A stretch of DNA of 64,000 nucleotides from Kurthia huakuii LAM0618 (GTDB taxonomy: Bacteria > Bacillota > Bacilli > Bacillales_A > Planococcaceae), in contig NZ_AYTB01000016.1 in NCBI RefSeq assembly GCF_000505545.1, forward strand, positions 62,001 through 126,000, read 5' to 3'. Below, one piece after another: positions 1 through 8,197 of the stretch; position 1 is the stretch's first letter; each line of letters opens with the position of its first letter. The translations under genes and the position numbers were made by a program. Below the pieces are notes generated by a model. It saw only the letters and a program-made list of their open reading frames with translations, was not told where the DNA came from and made no database searches.

Positions 1-380
1 ACACCCATTTTTTTTAACTTCGTAAATTCAGCAGCTGTTGGTTCATGTTGCAGCGCTTCGACTTTTTTCACCTCATGTGGGTTTTCGGCATTTGGAATTA
101 AGCGGTCGATTAAGGCAATCAACAACATCCCACCAAAGAAGCCAAGTACCGTATAAAGATACCCTTGTGTTTCACCCAATGCAGCTGTTAATGAATCTTT
201 TGCTTTCACAAAGATTTCCACAAGTGAAACATAAATCATAACTCCCGCTGAAAAGCCTAATGCAAATGATAAAAATTTTGTATTTGTGCGTGACGTGAAA
301 AACGCCACTAAACTACCTAATCCGGTCGCCAAACCTGCAAATAATGTTAATGCAAGAGCGTATAATACGGCTGAATCCAC
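1..380 (-). CDS. zupT: ZIP-family divalent metal transporter, partial (C-terminus outside window)
   Basis: The first 126 codons of a membrane transporter read leftwards off the window edge. The frame starts at a GTG (380-378) behind a GAGGTG ribosome site. Three hydrophobic segments are visible. The stretch FALGFSAGVMIYVSLVEI (about residues 40-57) is the typical ZupT helix of the ZIP family, with the Glu expected near the metal path. The family imports Zn2+ and other divalent metals across the cytoplasmic membrane. A soluble loop rich in His and charged residues follows near the edge. Family assignment is firm; the substrate is inferred. The gene is divergent from the MFS exporter at 556. 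Confidence 0.82.
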   Translation of the reverse strand, partial: MDSAVLYALALTLFAGLATGLGSLVAFFTSRTNTKFLSFALGFSAGVMIYVSLVEIFVKAKDSLTAALGETQGYLYTVLGFFGGMLLIALIDRLIPNAENPHEVKKVEALQHEPTAAEFTKLKKMG

Positions 381-493
381 TGTGTCACCTCTTCTAATTG
401 AAATTTATTATTTTCAGTATACCAAAAAAGTTTCTTTTAGGAAACATTTATTTTTTCATGCGCACACTGCATCACATTGATAAACAGGTTAAA

Positions 494-523
494 TTGTTTT
501 TAGTTTTCACAACGTTTTACAAT
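494..523 (+). promoter_or_regulatory. candidate sigma-A promoter of the MFS gene
   Basis: TTGTTT (494-499) and TACAAT (518-523) are separated by 18 bases and lie about 30 bases before the AAAGGAG ribosome site of the gene at 556. The match is moderate and unconfirmed. Confidence 0.4.
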
Positions 524-555
524 ACTAGTATGAATGATTAAAGGAGTTTTTTATT

Positions 556-1752
556 ATGCCATACATACAAAAAGGAACGAAGGCATTTCGTCATGCAAAT
601 CTTGCACTCTTTGCAGGCGCTTTTAGTACGTATGCCAATCTCTATATGACACAGCCAATTTTGCCTGCACTCTCACAACAATTTGGCGTGTCACCTGCTG
701 TCGCTAGTTTGTCATTATCATTAACAACAATGACGTTAGCGATGGCGATGTTACTAACAGGTTCTCTCTCCGAAGCATGGGGCCGAAAACCGATTATGAC
801 GTTTTCGATGATTGCGGTCGGCATTTTGTCGCTCGCGATTGGCTTTGCGCCTAATTTTGAGTCGTTACTTATCCTACGCATCATTCAAGGTGTTGTCTTT
901 GCTGGCTTACCGGCGATTGCGATGGCTTATTTAGCGGAAGAAATGGACCATGGAAGCCTCGGAGCTGCGATGGGGCTCTATATTAGCGGCAACTCGATTG
1001 GTGGCTTAGCAGGGCGTGTCATGATGGGTTCGATGACCGATGCCTTTAATTGGCACATCGCCATGATTTCGATTGGGATTGTTAGCCTTATATTAGCATT
1101 GGCATTTTATGTGTTATTGCCGAAATCACAACACTTTATTCCACAAAAACTAGCGTTTAAACCACTATTTCGTTCGATGATTGCTCATATGAAAGATCCT
1201 GCGCTTGTGATGCTCTTCTCGCTCGGCTTCTTGTTAATGGGTGCTTTTGTGACGCTATACAACTATGTTGGCTTTGAATTATTAGCACCCCCGTACTCAC
1301 TGAGCCAAACGGTTGTCGGCTTTATTTTCCTACTTTATTTAGTTGGCACATTCAGCTCCGCGTTTATGGGGAAACTAGCTGATTCTCACGGACGCTTTTA
1401 TATGATTTTAGGCGCTTTTTTTCTAATGTTAGTCGGTGCTCTTCTAACGTTAAATACGCTGCTTACATTAAAAATTTTCGGTATCGCGCTGTTTACATTC
1501 GGGTTCTTTGGCGGCCATTCCATCGCAAGTGGTTGGGTCGGGATGCGCGCAACACATGACAAAGCTCAAGCATCGTCACTGTATTTATTCTTTTATTATG
1601 CTGGTTCTAGTATCGGCGGTACAATCGGTGGTTTCTTTTTCTCTCGCTTCGGTTGGGGCGGCGTCATCACGATGATTTCCAGTTTCTTACTGCTCGGTGC
1701 CTGCGTAACATTGCTATTAAATCGCTCAATGAAAAAAGAGAACCCCCTATAA
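556..1752 (+). CDS. MFS transporter, YnfM/arabinose-efflux-like
   Basis: A 398-residue protein with about twelve hydrophobic helices. The loop between helices 2 and 3 carries the MFS motif-A-like sequence GSLSEAWGRKPIM (residues 69-81), typical of proton-coupled exporters. The ribosome site AAAGGAG sits 9 bases before the ATG. Similarity in style is to the YnfM/YgaY exporters; the substrate is unknown. The gene stands alone and its last codons lie inside the hairpin that ends both it and the converging PAP2 gene; the two stops overlap by 6 bases. The family call is secure, the exported compound is not. Confidence 0.85.
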   Translation: MPYIQKGTKAFRHANLALFAGAFSTYANLYMTQPILPALSQQFGVSPAVASLSLSLTTMTLAMAMLLTGSLSEAWGRKPIMTFSMIAVGILSLAIGFAPNFESLLILRIIQGVVFAGLPAIAMAYLAEEMDHGSLGAAMGLYISGNSIGGLAGRVMMGSMTDAFNWHIAMISIGIVSLILALAFYVLLPKSQHFIPQKLAFKPLFRSMIAHMKDPALVMLFSLGFLLMGAFVTLYNYVGFELLAPPYSLSQTVVGFIFLLYLVGTFSSAFMGKLADSHGRFYMILGAFFLMLVGALLTLNTLLTLKIFGIALFTFGFFGGHSIASGWVGMRATHDKAQASSLYLFFYYAGSSIGGTIGGFFFSRFGWGGVITMISSFLLLGACVTLLLNRSMKKENPL

Positions 1753-1767
1753 GGAGTTCTCTTTTTT
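1732..1767. terminator. bidirectional terminator between MFS and PAP2 genes
   Basis: A perfect 12-bp stem (1732-1743 with 1756-1767) begins with A6 and ends with T6, so it can stop transcription from both sides. It contains the 3' ends of both convergent genes. Confidence 0.85.
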
Positions 1768-2340
1768 CGTACGCATATACCAATAAATCACAAGCATAAA
1801 GAACGCAAAACCGAGTGTCCAGCCACCAAGTACATCACTCATAAAGTGACGTGAGCCGGCAACGCGTGATAGCCCAACAAGGAATGTCCCAAGCCCTGCA
1901 ATGATAAACGCAATGCGCTTTTTCGTTTTAGTCATATTAGAAGTAATTAAAAATGCCGCGGTCATCATATAAAGCATCGACAACATCGAGTGACCTGACG
2001 GGAAACTATACGATGTCAGTTGGTCTGGAATGAGCGGGCGCGGACGCTCTACGATAAATTTAATACTTTGGTTAACAACCGTCCCCCCAACGAATGTAAA
2101 CAATACAAACGTCATGTTGCGGTAGCGTTTTTTCACGATAAAGTAGACGACGAGCACAACACCGACAAGCACAACAAACCATATCTCACCAAGATAATGG
2201 AAAAACTCTAAAAATGAATTGCCGCCAAACGTACGCTCACCCCATGCATCAAGCTTGTGAATGAAGTCCGTATCAAGCGACAGCCAAATGCTGATAAAAA
2301 TAATAAAAGCGATGACCGCTAATGTATGATAAATAATCAC
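1747..2340 (-). CDS. PAP2-family membrane phosphatase
   Basis: A 197-residue protein with about six hydrophobic segments. All three parts of the PAP2 acid phosphatase signature are present: K94-x6-R101-P102, PSGH at 114-117 (general acid His) and S158-R159 with H165 and D169. Such proteins remove phosphate from undecaprenyl pyrophosphate, phosphatidic acid or similar lipids at the outer face of the membrane. The start is a GTG 8 bases behind AAGGAGG. Which lipid is used cannot be told from sequence. The gene is monocistronic and shares its terminator with the convergent MFS gene. Confidence 0.88.
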   Translation of the reverse strand: MIIYHTLAVIAFIIFISIWLSLDTDFIHKLDAWGERTFGGNSFLEFFHYLGEIWFVVLVGVVLVVYFIVKKRYRNMTFVLFTFVGGTVVNQSIKFIVERPRPLIPDQLTSYSFPSGHSMLSMLYMMTAAFLITSNMTKTKKRIAFIIAGLGTFLVGLSRVAGSRHFMSDVLGGWTLGFAFFMLVIYWYMRTKKENSL

Positions 2341-2411
2341 GTTAAGTTCCTCCTTATACCATTGTCTAATTTTAAAAATTCATTGTAAACTAATAAGAGG
2401 GGGTGTTTATT

Positions 2412-3533
2412 ATGCATTATGACGTCATTGTAGTCGGTGCGGGTTCAATGGGCATGGCTGCCGGCTATCAATTAGCGAAAGCGGGCAAGCACGTACTCAT
2501 TATCGACCGCTATAATCCACCGCATGACCATGCAAGTCATCACGGGGAAACACGCATTATCCGCTATGCATATGGAGAAGGACAAAATTACGTGCCGCTA
2601 CTCTTGCGTGCACGCGAATTATGGCAAGAACTTGAGAAAGAAGTACATAAAGAATTACTCGTCCAAGTAGGGGCGATTAACGTTGGGCGTAGTGATAGCA
2701 CATTCATGCAAAATGTCATTACGAGCGCCAAACGTTACGAGCTTCCATTAGAACTTCGTAATGCTTCAGAAACAATGGAACGCTTCCCGGGCATGTACGT
2801 ACCCGAAGATTTCATTAGCTGTTTTGAGCCCACTGCTGGCTTTTTGCGTGTAGAGGACTGTGTACAAGCTTATCGTGAGCGCGCTATTTACTACGGTGCT
2901 ACCGTACTCGTAAATACAGCAGTCATGAACATTGTACCAAAAGAGGCACATATCGAAGTCCACACAAGCCTCACTAAACTCACAGCGAATCAAGTTGTCA
3001 TCACAGCTGGTGCCTGGGCAAAAGAACTGTTACATCAACTAAACATCTCGCTTCCTGTCACGCCAACGCGCAAAACATTCGCGTGGTACGATGCCGATGA
3101 TGCGCTTTATGGTAATGAACATTACCCAACATTCGGCTTTGAACTCGAGAATGCACTTTATTACGGCTTCCCTAGCGATAATGGTGCTGGTCTAAAAGTT
3201 GGGCGTCATGATGGTGGCGAGGCAATCAATCCAAACGATGAACGCATCGCTTTTAATGCGCATGATGAACAACAATTAACACAGTTTTTAAATCGCTATA
3301 TGCCGCAGCACGGCCCATTAAAAGTCGGGAAAACATGCATGTATGCGATGACGCCCGATGAGGATTTCATTATTGACCAACATCCGACTGATGCGCGCAT
3401 TCATATTGCAGCCGGCTTTTCTGGCCATGGCTTTAAATTTGCAGCCGTTGTTGGTGAACTATTAAAAGACTTCGTAATCGATGGTAACAGCACATTTGAT
3501 TTAACGGATTTTTCATTGCAGCGCTTCAACTAA
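2412..3533 (+). CDS. FAD-dependent amine oxidase, monomeric sarcosine / N-methyltryptophan oxidase type
   Basis: A 373-residue flavoenzyme of the SoxA/SolA family (DAO superfamily). The N-terminus has the dinucleotide-binding GAGSMG (residues 9-14). Cys309 in KTCMYAMTPDEDF lies where monomeric sarcosine oxidase attaches FAD covalently, and GFSGHGFKFA follows. The family oxidises secondary N-methyl amines to an aldehyde, amine and H2O2. I chose the ATG at 2412, 8 bases after AGAGGGGG; a GTG three codons upstream lies in the ribosome site itself. The gene has no partner. Its 3' end abuts a copy of the intergenic repeat. Exact substrate unknown. Confidence 0.85.
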   Translation: MHYDVIVVGAGSMGMAAGYQLAKAGKHVLIIDRYNPPHDHASHHGETRIIRYAYGEGQNYVPLLLRARELWQELEKEVHKELLVQVGAINVGRSDSTFMQNVITSAKRYELPLELRNASETMERFPGMYVPEDFISCFEPTAGFLRVEDCVQAYRERAIYYGATVLVNTAVMNIVPKEAHIEVHTSLTKLTANQVVITAGAWAKELLHQLNISLPVTPTRKTFAWYDADDALYGNEHYPTFGFELENALYYGFPSDNGAGLKVGRHDGGEAINPNDERIAFNAHDEQQLTQFLNRYMPQHGPLKVGKTCMYAMTPDEDFIIDQHPTDARIHIAAGFSGHGFKFAAVVGELLKDFVIDGNSTFDLTDFSLQRFN

Positions 3534-3657
3534 AAAGAGGCTTGGACATACGTGTAAAGAGCATAAGAAAAACCGGAATCGCGCTGTGGCGCGGTTCCGG
3601 TTTTTCGTTGCGAACTCTAAAAAAGGAAAATGAAATGTTTTGTCCCAGCCCCTTTTT
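3532..3657 (-). repeat. intergenic repeat, copy A (inverted relative to copies B and C)
   Basis: On the minus strand this segment begins GGGGCTGGGACA, contains a GC-rich hairpin (3568-3605, CCGGAACCGCGCC pairing with GCGCGATTCCGG, then T5) and ends GTCCAAGCCTC. The same sequence occurs at 20724-20857 and 28851-28985. This copy lacks about 16 bases that the other two have between the hairpin and the end. The outer GAGGCT-GGGAC and GTCC-AGCCTC blocks are inverted repeats. No coding sense was seen. Confidence 0.85.
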
Positions 3658-3870
3658 ATCATTCAAAATACAGAATGCCTGATGAAACTCTACATTAGTT
3701 TCCCTACGTGATAGAACGATAGAGGTCAATTATTTCATTATGCGACGGCTATATAGCATGCCTTTATTTATGCCACTAAATAAAAGATGCCTGTCAATAG
3801 CTACTAATTGAACGTTTTATTGTTTCGCGAACTAGACGATTCTGCCTTCTAAAATTAGAATTACTCTCTC

Positions 3871-3900
3871 ATTATGCACATGTCAAATTATGAAAGTCAA
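3871..3900 (-). promoter_or_regulatory. candidate promoter next to the orphan Fur box
   Basis: On the minus strand TTGACT (3900-3895) and CATAAT (3876-3871) are 18 bases apart, starting 8 bases from the Fur box. A transcript from here would run leftwards and could end in the hairpin of repeat copy A, giving roughly 300 nt with no evident ORF. Confidence 0.4.
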
Positions 3901-3908
3901 TGGTAACT

Positions 3909-3927
3909 GATAATGATAATCATTATT
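3909..3927. promoter_or_regulatory. Fur box, 18 of 19 consensus positions
   Basis: The 19-mer matches the Bacillus Fur consensus GATAATGATAATCATTATC except for the final base. It sits between the 3' ends of two convergent genes (amine oxidase and POT transporter), so it controls neither obvious neighbour. Confidence 0.75.
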
Positions 3928-3944
3928 TTTAAGCGTTGTTGTAC

Positions 3945-3978
3945 AAAAAAGGAAGTTAGCTTAACGCTAACTTCCTTT
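3945..3978 (-). terminator. terminator of the POT transporter gene
   Basis: A 10-bp perfect stem (3951-3960 with 3966-3975) is followed by T6 on the minus strand, just past the stop at 3987. Confidence 0.85.
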
Positions 3979-3986
3979 CACTCGTG

Positions 3987-5474
3987 TTATTTAATTGAAC
4001 CCATTTTACGAGAAATCCAAGGGCTGATTAACAGCATTACAACGAATAATACGATGGCTGCACCACCAAGGAAACCGAAGTATTGAACTTCAGAAACTTT
4101 GTCGAACACTTTCGCAAATTGCGCATTTAATGCTTGTGCTACTGTACTTGTTAAGAACCACAGTGACATTGCTTGAGCAGCGAATGCTTCCGGTGCAAGT
4201 TTTGTTGTAGCTGATAAACCAACTGGTGACATTAATAATTCACCGATTACTACTAAGAAGAATGATGCAACTAACCACCAAGGGCTTACTAATGCCGTAC
4301 CGCCTGAAGTGATTGCTGGAATAATCATAATTAAGAATGACGCACCTGCAAATAATAATGAGAATGAGAATTTAACAGGTGTTGTTGGACCTCTATCACC
4401 AAGTTTCATCCAAAGAGCTGCCATAACTGGTGCCATGATGATGATGAATAGTGGATTTAATGATTGGAACGTTGCAGCTGGGATTTCAAATGAACCAACT
4501 GACAGATCCGTACGTGTATCTGCATATCGCGCTAAAATTGTAGAGCCTTGTTCTTGAATAACCCAGAACATTGTACCAGTAATAAATAGCGGAATGTAGG
4601 CAAGTAAATGTGATTTTTCTTCTGCTTTTGTTTTCTTTGATGTAAACATCCAAATGAACACGCTAATTGGTGCAAGAACACCGACTACTGTGAAGAAGTT
4701 GATTACGTTGTTAATTGTAATTAAATCTAAGAAGTACGCGATAACGACAAGAATCACAATCGCGATTACTGCAATCGTTGTCTTCTTAAGAATACTTGTT
4801 AATTCATGTGGCTCTAATGGGTTTGTAGGTTTTACACCTGCAAGACCAAGATTTTTCTTTTCAGTAACTTTGTACATGATTAAACCGATAGCCATACCAA
4901 TTGCTGCGATTGAGAAACCAGCGTGGTAGTTATAGTTTTCTTGAACAGCACCTACGATTAATGGAGCTAGGAATGACCCTAAGTTGATACCCATGTAGAA
5001 AATACTGAAACCTGAATCACGGCGAGGATCATTTGTTGAATAAATGTCCCCTACTACTGAAGATACGTTTGGTTTTAATAAACCTGTACCTAAAATGATA
5101 AATACCATCGAAACGAATAAGAATGCAATACCACCAGGGAATGCTAAGCAAATATGCCCTAGCATAATTAACACACCGCCCCAGAATATTGTACGGCGTG
5201 TACCTAAAATACGGTCGGCAATCCAACCACCGATAATACCAGACATATAAACAAGCGAACCGTACATCGACATGATTGAAGCTGCCGTTGTTTTATCGAT
5301 TCCTAGACCACCGTTTGCTACGGTATCATACATAAAGTAAAGTAAGATTGCTCGCATACCATAGTATGAGAAACGTTCCCAGAATTCGGTGAAGAATAAA
5401 CTAAACAGACCTTTTGGATGCCCAAAGAAGCCTTTTTGAGGGATCGACTTAACGATCTCTTCCTTTGTTGCCAT
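3987..5474 (-). CDS. dtpT: proton-dependent di/tripeptide transporter (POT/PTR2 family)
   Basis: A 495-residue protein with about 14 membrane segments. Helix 1 carries the POT proton-coupling motif E30-x-x-E33-R34-F35-x-Y37-Y38, and FSIFYMGINLGSF further on is the PTR2 signature region. The family takes up di- and tripeptides with protons; the length fits lactococcal DtpT (about 497). The ATG follows AAGAGGTAA. The promoter is near consensus, with a CodY-like site just upstream of it, which would fit nutrient control of peptide uptake. It is monocistronic with its own terminator. Confidence 0.9.
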   Translation of the reverse strand: MATKEEIVKSIPQKGFFGHPKGLFSLFFTEFWERFSYYGMRAILLYFMYDTVANGGLGIDKTTAASIMSMYGSLVYMSGIIGGWIADRILGTRRTIFWGGVLIMLGHICLAFPGGIAFLFVSMVFIILGTGLLKPNVSSVVGDIYSTNDPRRDSGFSIFYMGINLGSFLAPLIVGAVQENYNYHAGFSIAAIGMAIGLIMYKVTEKKNLGLAGVKPTNPLEPHELTSILKKTTIAVIAIVILVVIAYFLDLITINNVINFFTVVGVLAPISVFIWMFTSKKTKAEEKSHLLAYIPLFITGTMFWVIQEQGSTILARYADTRTDLSVGSFEIPAATFQSLNPLFIIIMAPVMAALWMKLGDRGPTTPVKFSFSLLFAGASFLIMIIPAITSGGTALVSPWWLVASFFLVVIGELLMSPVGLSATTKLAPEAFAAQAMSLWFLTSTVAQALNAQFAKVFDKVSEVQYFGFLGGAAIVLFVVMLLISPWISRKMGSIK

Positions 5475-5558
5475 GTAGACTTACCTCTTTCTCTTTTCAA
5501 TATAAAAAATAATCTAATAATTCAAAACGTTTAGTTTGCGTTTGAAAAACGTATGTCC

Positions 5559-5587
5559 ATTATACATATACATTTTTATTATGTCAA
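5559..5587 (-). promoter_or_regulatory. consensus sigma-A promoter of dtpT
   Basis: On the minus strand TTGACA (5587-5582) and TATAAT (5564-5559) are separated by exactly 17 bases. Both hexamers are perfect. The predicted start is near 5552, leaving a leader of about 75 bases. Confidence 0.85.
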
Positions 5588-5604
5588 AAATTATTATTAT
5601 ATAG

Positions 5605-5619
5605 AATTTTCTGATTTTA
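5605..5619. promoter_or_regulatory. possible CodY-binding site upstream of dtpT
   Basis: AATTTTCTGATTTTA matches 11 of 15 positions of the CodY consensus AATTTTCWGAAAATT and lies about 18 bases upstream of the -35 hexamer. CodY is known to repress peptide transport genes in other Firmicutes; the site here is inferred only. Confidence 0.35.
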
Positions 5620-5781
5620 AAAGGTATTTAACTAGCTAAAAAACACCTTAAAGTATGGAATTTTCCCCATTTTCAGTAAATACACATATTGACAGAATAA
5701 TATTTCAATTTATGTATTCTTTTCAAGAAACACATTTATATTTTTTGTAAATTCCATTTTTCTATACTAAAGCGCCTACAT

Positions 5782-5820
5782 AAAAAAAAGAAATCAAACC
5801 AATGTCGGTTTGATTTCTCT
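5782..5820 (-). terminator. terminator of hflX
   Basis: A 12-bp stem (5789-5800 with 5807-5818) precedes a T-run on the minus strand, directly after the hflX stop. Confidence 0.85.
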
Positions 5821-5823
5821 TTA

Positions 5824-7092
5824 TTATATGAAGAAAGTCTTCATGCGATTGACATCAGCTACTTTTAATTCGACTTTTAACACCGTACCCGCTTCATCAT
5901 ATTCCGTTGATAAAATAGTAGCCTGTTCATTTAAATAAGAAACAATGTCACCGCGATCATATGGAATGCAAAGTGTACGAACTTCATAATCAGCGAAAAT
6001 TTCTTTTTTAATCATCGCTAACAATTCATCGAGGCCTTTGCCGTCTTTTGCTGATAAATAAATTTGATTTTGATTTACATACGGATACGCGATATTTGCG
6101 CGGTCCGCTTTGTTATAAACAAAAATCGTTGGCACATCCTGAACGCCAACATCTGCTAATGTGTTGTTCGTGATTTCGACCATATAAGCATTTTCAGCAT
6201 TTGACGTATCGACGACATGCAATAGTAAATCCGCCTCGCGCGCTTCTTCAAGTGTTGAACGGAAAGCTTTTACTAAATGGTGCGGTAGCTTACTAACAAA
6301 TCCAACGGTATCCGTTAATAAGAAGCGTTTATTATCTTCTAGCTCAATTTGGCGCACCGACGTATCAAGCGTTGCAAACAGCATATCTTTTTCAAAAACT
6401 TGTTTTTCTTCATCTGGATTTGTACGCGCTAGTAACTGATTCATAATCGTCGATTTTCCGGCGTTCGTATAGCCGACTAATGACACGACTGGCATCGCAT
6501 TTTTTTGACGCTTTTTACGCTGCGTCGAACGCTGTGCCTGAATTTCATCAAGCTCACGGCGAATTTTTGAAATTTGCTTCTCAATTTTTCGGCGGTCGAG
6601 TTCGAGCTTCGTTTCACCTGACCCTTTATTTTGGAAACCACCACCCGTACCACCACCTTGACGTGATAGCGATGCGTTCATACCGACTAAGCGCGGCATT
6701 AAATATTGCAGTTGCGCAATTTCAACTTGTAGCTGTGCCTCGCGCGTTTTCGCACGACGCGCAAAAATATCGAGTACGAGCGTCGTACGGTCGATGACTT
6801 TCGCATCGATGTCATGCTCTAAATTGCGCAATTGTGCTGGCGATAATTCATCGTCAAAAATGACAACATTGGCATCGAGTGAATCATATAACTCGCGAAT
6901 TTCTAAAATTTTACCTGTTCCTACATAATGAGATGGCGTGGCACGCTCTAAGTTTTGCGTAATCACGCCAACTACTTCAACGTCCATTGCTTCCGCTAAA
7001 TTGCCAAGCTCTTCAATTGAATAATCAAAATGGCGATCATTGCGAATGTTGACGCCAACTAATATTGCTCGTTCTTTGATGTTTTCCTCCAT
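5824..7092 (-). CDS. hflX: ribosome-associated GTPase HflX
   Basis: A 422-residue GTPase. An N-terminal HflX domain contains the glycine-rich SRQGGGTGGGF loop (near residue 150), followed by a coiled-coil arm. The G domain shows GYTNAGKST (about 207-215, P-loop), DTVGF (G3) and NKAD (G4). The family binds the 50S subunit and splits stalled or stress-inactivated ribosomes. I chose the ATG at 7092, 6 bases after GGGGGTG; a GTG three codons upstream overlaps that site. Length agrees with Bacillus HflX (about 420). It may be cotranscribed behind the glyoxalase-like gene, but a terminator lies between. Confidence 0.93.
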   Translation of the reverse strand: MEENIKERAILVGVNIRNDRHFDYSIEELGNLAEAMDVEVVGVITQNLERATPSHYVGTGKILEIRELYDSLDANVVIFDDELSPAQLRNLEHDIDAKVIDRTTLVLDIFARRAKTREAQLQVEIAQLQYLMPRLVGMNASLSRQGGGTGGGFQNKGSGETKLELDRRKIEKQISKIRRELDEIQAQRSTQRKKRQKNAMPVVSLVGYTNAGKSTIMNQLLARTNPDEEKQVFEKDMLFATLDTSVRQIELEDNKRFLLTDTVGFVSKLPHHLVKAFRSTLEEAREADLLLHVVDTSNAENAYMVEITNNTLADVGVQDVPTIFVYNKADRANIAYPYVNQNQIYLSAKDGKGLDELLAMIKKEIFADYEVRTLCIPYDRGDIVSYLNEQATILSTEYDEAGTVLKVELKVADVNRMKTFFI

Positions 7093-7112
7093 CAAAAGCA
7101 CCCCCGTAACTT

Positions 7113-7148
7113 AAAAAAGAGAGAGCGACTGCATTGCCTGCTCTCCCT
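7113..7148 (-). terminator. terminator after the glyoxalase-like gene
   Basis: GAGAGC and GCTCTC pair around a loose loop, followed by T6 on the minus strand. Confidence 0.6.
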
Positions 7149-7173
7149 ACAGATAAATTTATCGTAACATAGC

Positions 7174-7869
7174 CTATTTCTCCTTGGCAATTTCAATCGA
7201 CTGCAAACGCTCGACAGAATCCTTACTTTGGCGGAATTCAAACACCGTATTGCCAAGCTTTAATTGATTCCCTTTAATCGGTAACGACAATAAACGCGAC
7301 CAATGCGTCATTTTACGATTGACGTCCTGAACATCAAAGATGCATTTCGTAATCGTCAGCGCTTCATTGCCGGGCTGAATCGTGCCATCTTCGCGCAGCG
7401 TCGCATAACGTTCGTCATCGGAATTTTCCCATTGAATGAAAAATGGGTATGGCAATTTTTTATCAATTTTATGCTCGATAAATAGCATTTTCCATTTGCG
7501 CACAGCACCGCTCTTCGTCTTGCGTTCCGATTCTAATAAACCACTTGTACGGTAGCCAAGCTTTTGAAAATAGCGATTTTGTTCTTCTAAATTTTCCGAA
7601 CGCAGGCAAACCGAACCAAAGCCTTCTCGGAACTCTAAATCGTTTAGCAACTGCTGTGTTAGCGGATGTGTCGAAGTAGCTGTTCGTTGTTCATCTTCGA
7701 CCGCTAAATATTCGATATAACTGTTTTTCGTATAGAGTAGCGCATTATGCGTTCCCCACTGTAAATGTTGTCCACCTTCGACGGGATGAATACCTTCAAC
7801 TGATACCTCTTGTGCAATTTCCGCCGGTGATTTTTTCGTAAAATATACAACATGATCTAATTCAAACAT
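7174..7869 (-). CDS. VOC superfamily protein with glyoxalase-like domain
   Basis: A 231-residue soluble protein starting MFELDHVVYFTKKSP, the usual opening of the glyoxalase-like domain (Glyoxalase_3 type) found across Bacillales. HVVYF at the N-terminus and IEYLAVED near residue 55 fit the first beta-alpha-beta-beta-beta module, and a second module follows. VOC proteins bind a metal and act as lyases, isomerases or binding proteins; the substrate of this subgroup is not known. It has its own terminator and is divergent from nhaC. Confidence 0.7.
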   Translation of the reverse strand: MFELDHVVYFTKKSPAEIAQEVSVEGIHPVEGGQHLQWGTHNALLYTKNSYIEYLAVEDEQRTATSTHPLTQQLLNDLEFREGFGSVCLRSENLEEQNRYFQKLGYRTSGLLESERKTKSGAVRKWKMLFIEHKIDKKLPYPFFIQWENSDDERYATLREDGTIQPGNEALTITKCIFDVQDVNRKMTHWSRLLSLPIKGNQLKLGNTVFEFRQSKDSVERLQSIEIAKEK

Positions 7870-8197
7870 AACTTCATCCCTTTCAACGGTGTAATATACT
7901 AAGTCCCTTTTATATTATCATAAAATTTAGATAATTAACTTAAAAAAAGCAACGTAACTTCATATTATTTCCATTTACTAAAAAAGAAACACCACAGCGA
8001 TTAGCGGTTAAACATTTACTGATTTTTGCGTAAACTCACATTGGATTCCTGTAAAAGATACGACTCATTACTTGAGTTATGTCTTTTTTCCATGTCTTTT
8101 TGCGTAAAACCATTGACTATTATGACGTAAATGCTAAAATTCTTTATAGCTTCACCGCGTTGAAGCAAAAAAGTTTTATCAGGAGGCGCAACACAGC
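7870..8197. other. divergent intergenic region between VOC and nhaC genes
   Basis: The 328 bases hold the nhaC promoter (8113-8140) and an imperfect hairpin followed by T6 (about 8055-8091) that could act as a weak plus-strand terminator or attenuator upstream of that promoter. No RNA family was recognised. Confidence 0.4.
8113..8140 (+). promoter_or_regulatory. candidate promoter of nhaC
   Basis: TTGACT (8113-8118) and TAAAAT (8135-8140) with a 16-base spacer, about 40 bases before the AGGAGG ribosome site. Confidence 0.55.

Larger units (their letters stand above)
3658..3944. other. gene-free stretch with an orphan Fur box
   Basis: No ribosome-site-led ORF was found on either strand. The stretch holds a near-perfect Fur box (3909-3927) and a promoter-like pair on the minus strand (3871-3900). 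It lies between the repeat copy A and the terminator of the peptide transporter gene. Confidence 0.6.

Noticed and set aside
3526-3729. Minus-strand 67-codon frame
   Set aside because: It lies over repeat copy A and has no ribosome site.
8055-8091. Hairpin plus T-run upstream of nhaC as a lysine riboswitch
   Set aside because: None of the L-box conserved blocks are present and the hairpin lies upstream of the likely promoter; at most a weak terminator.
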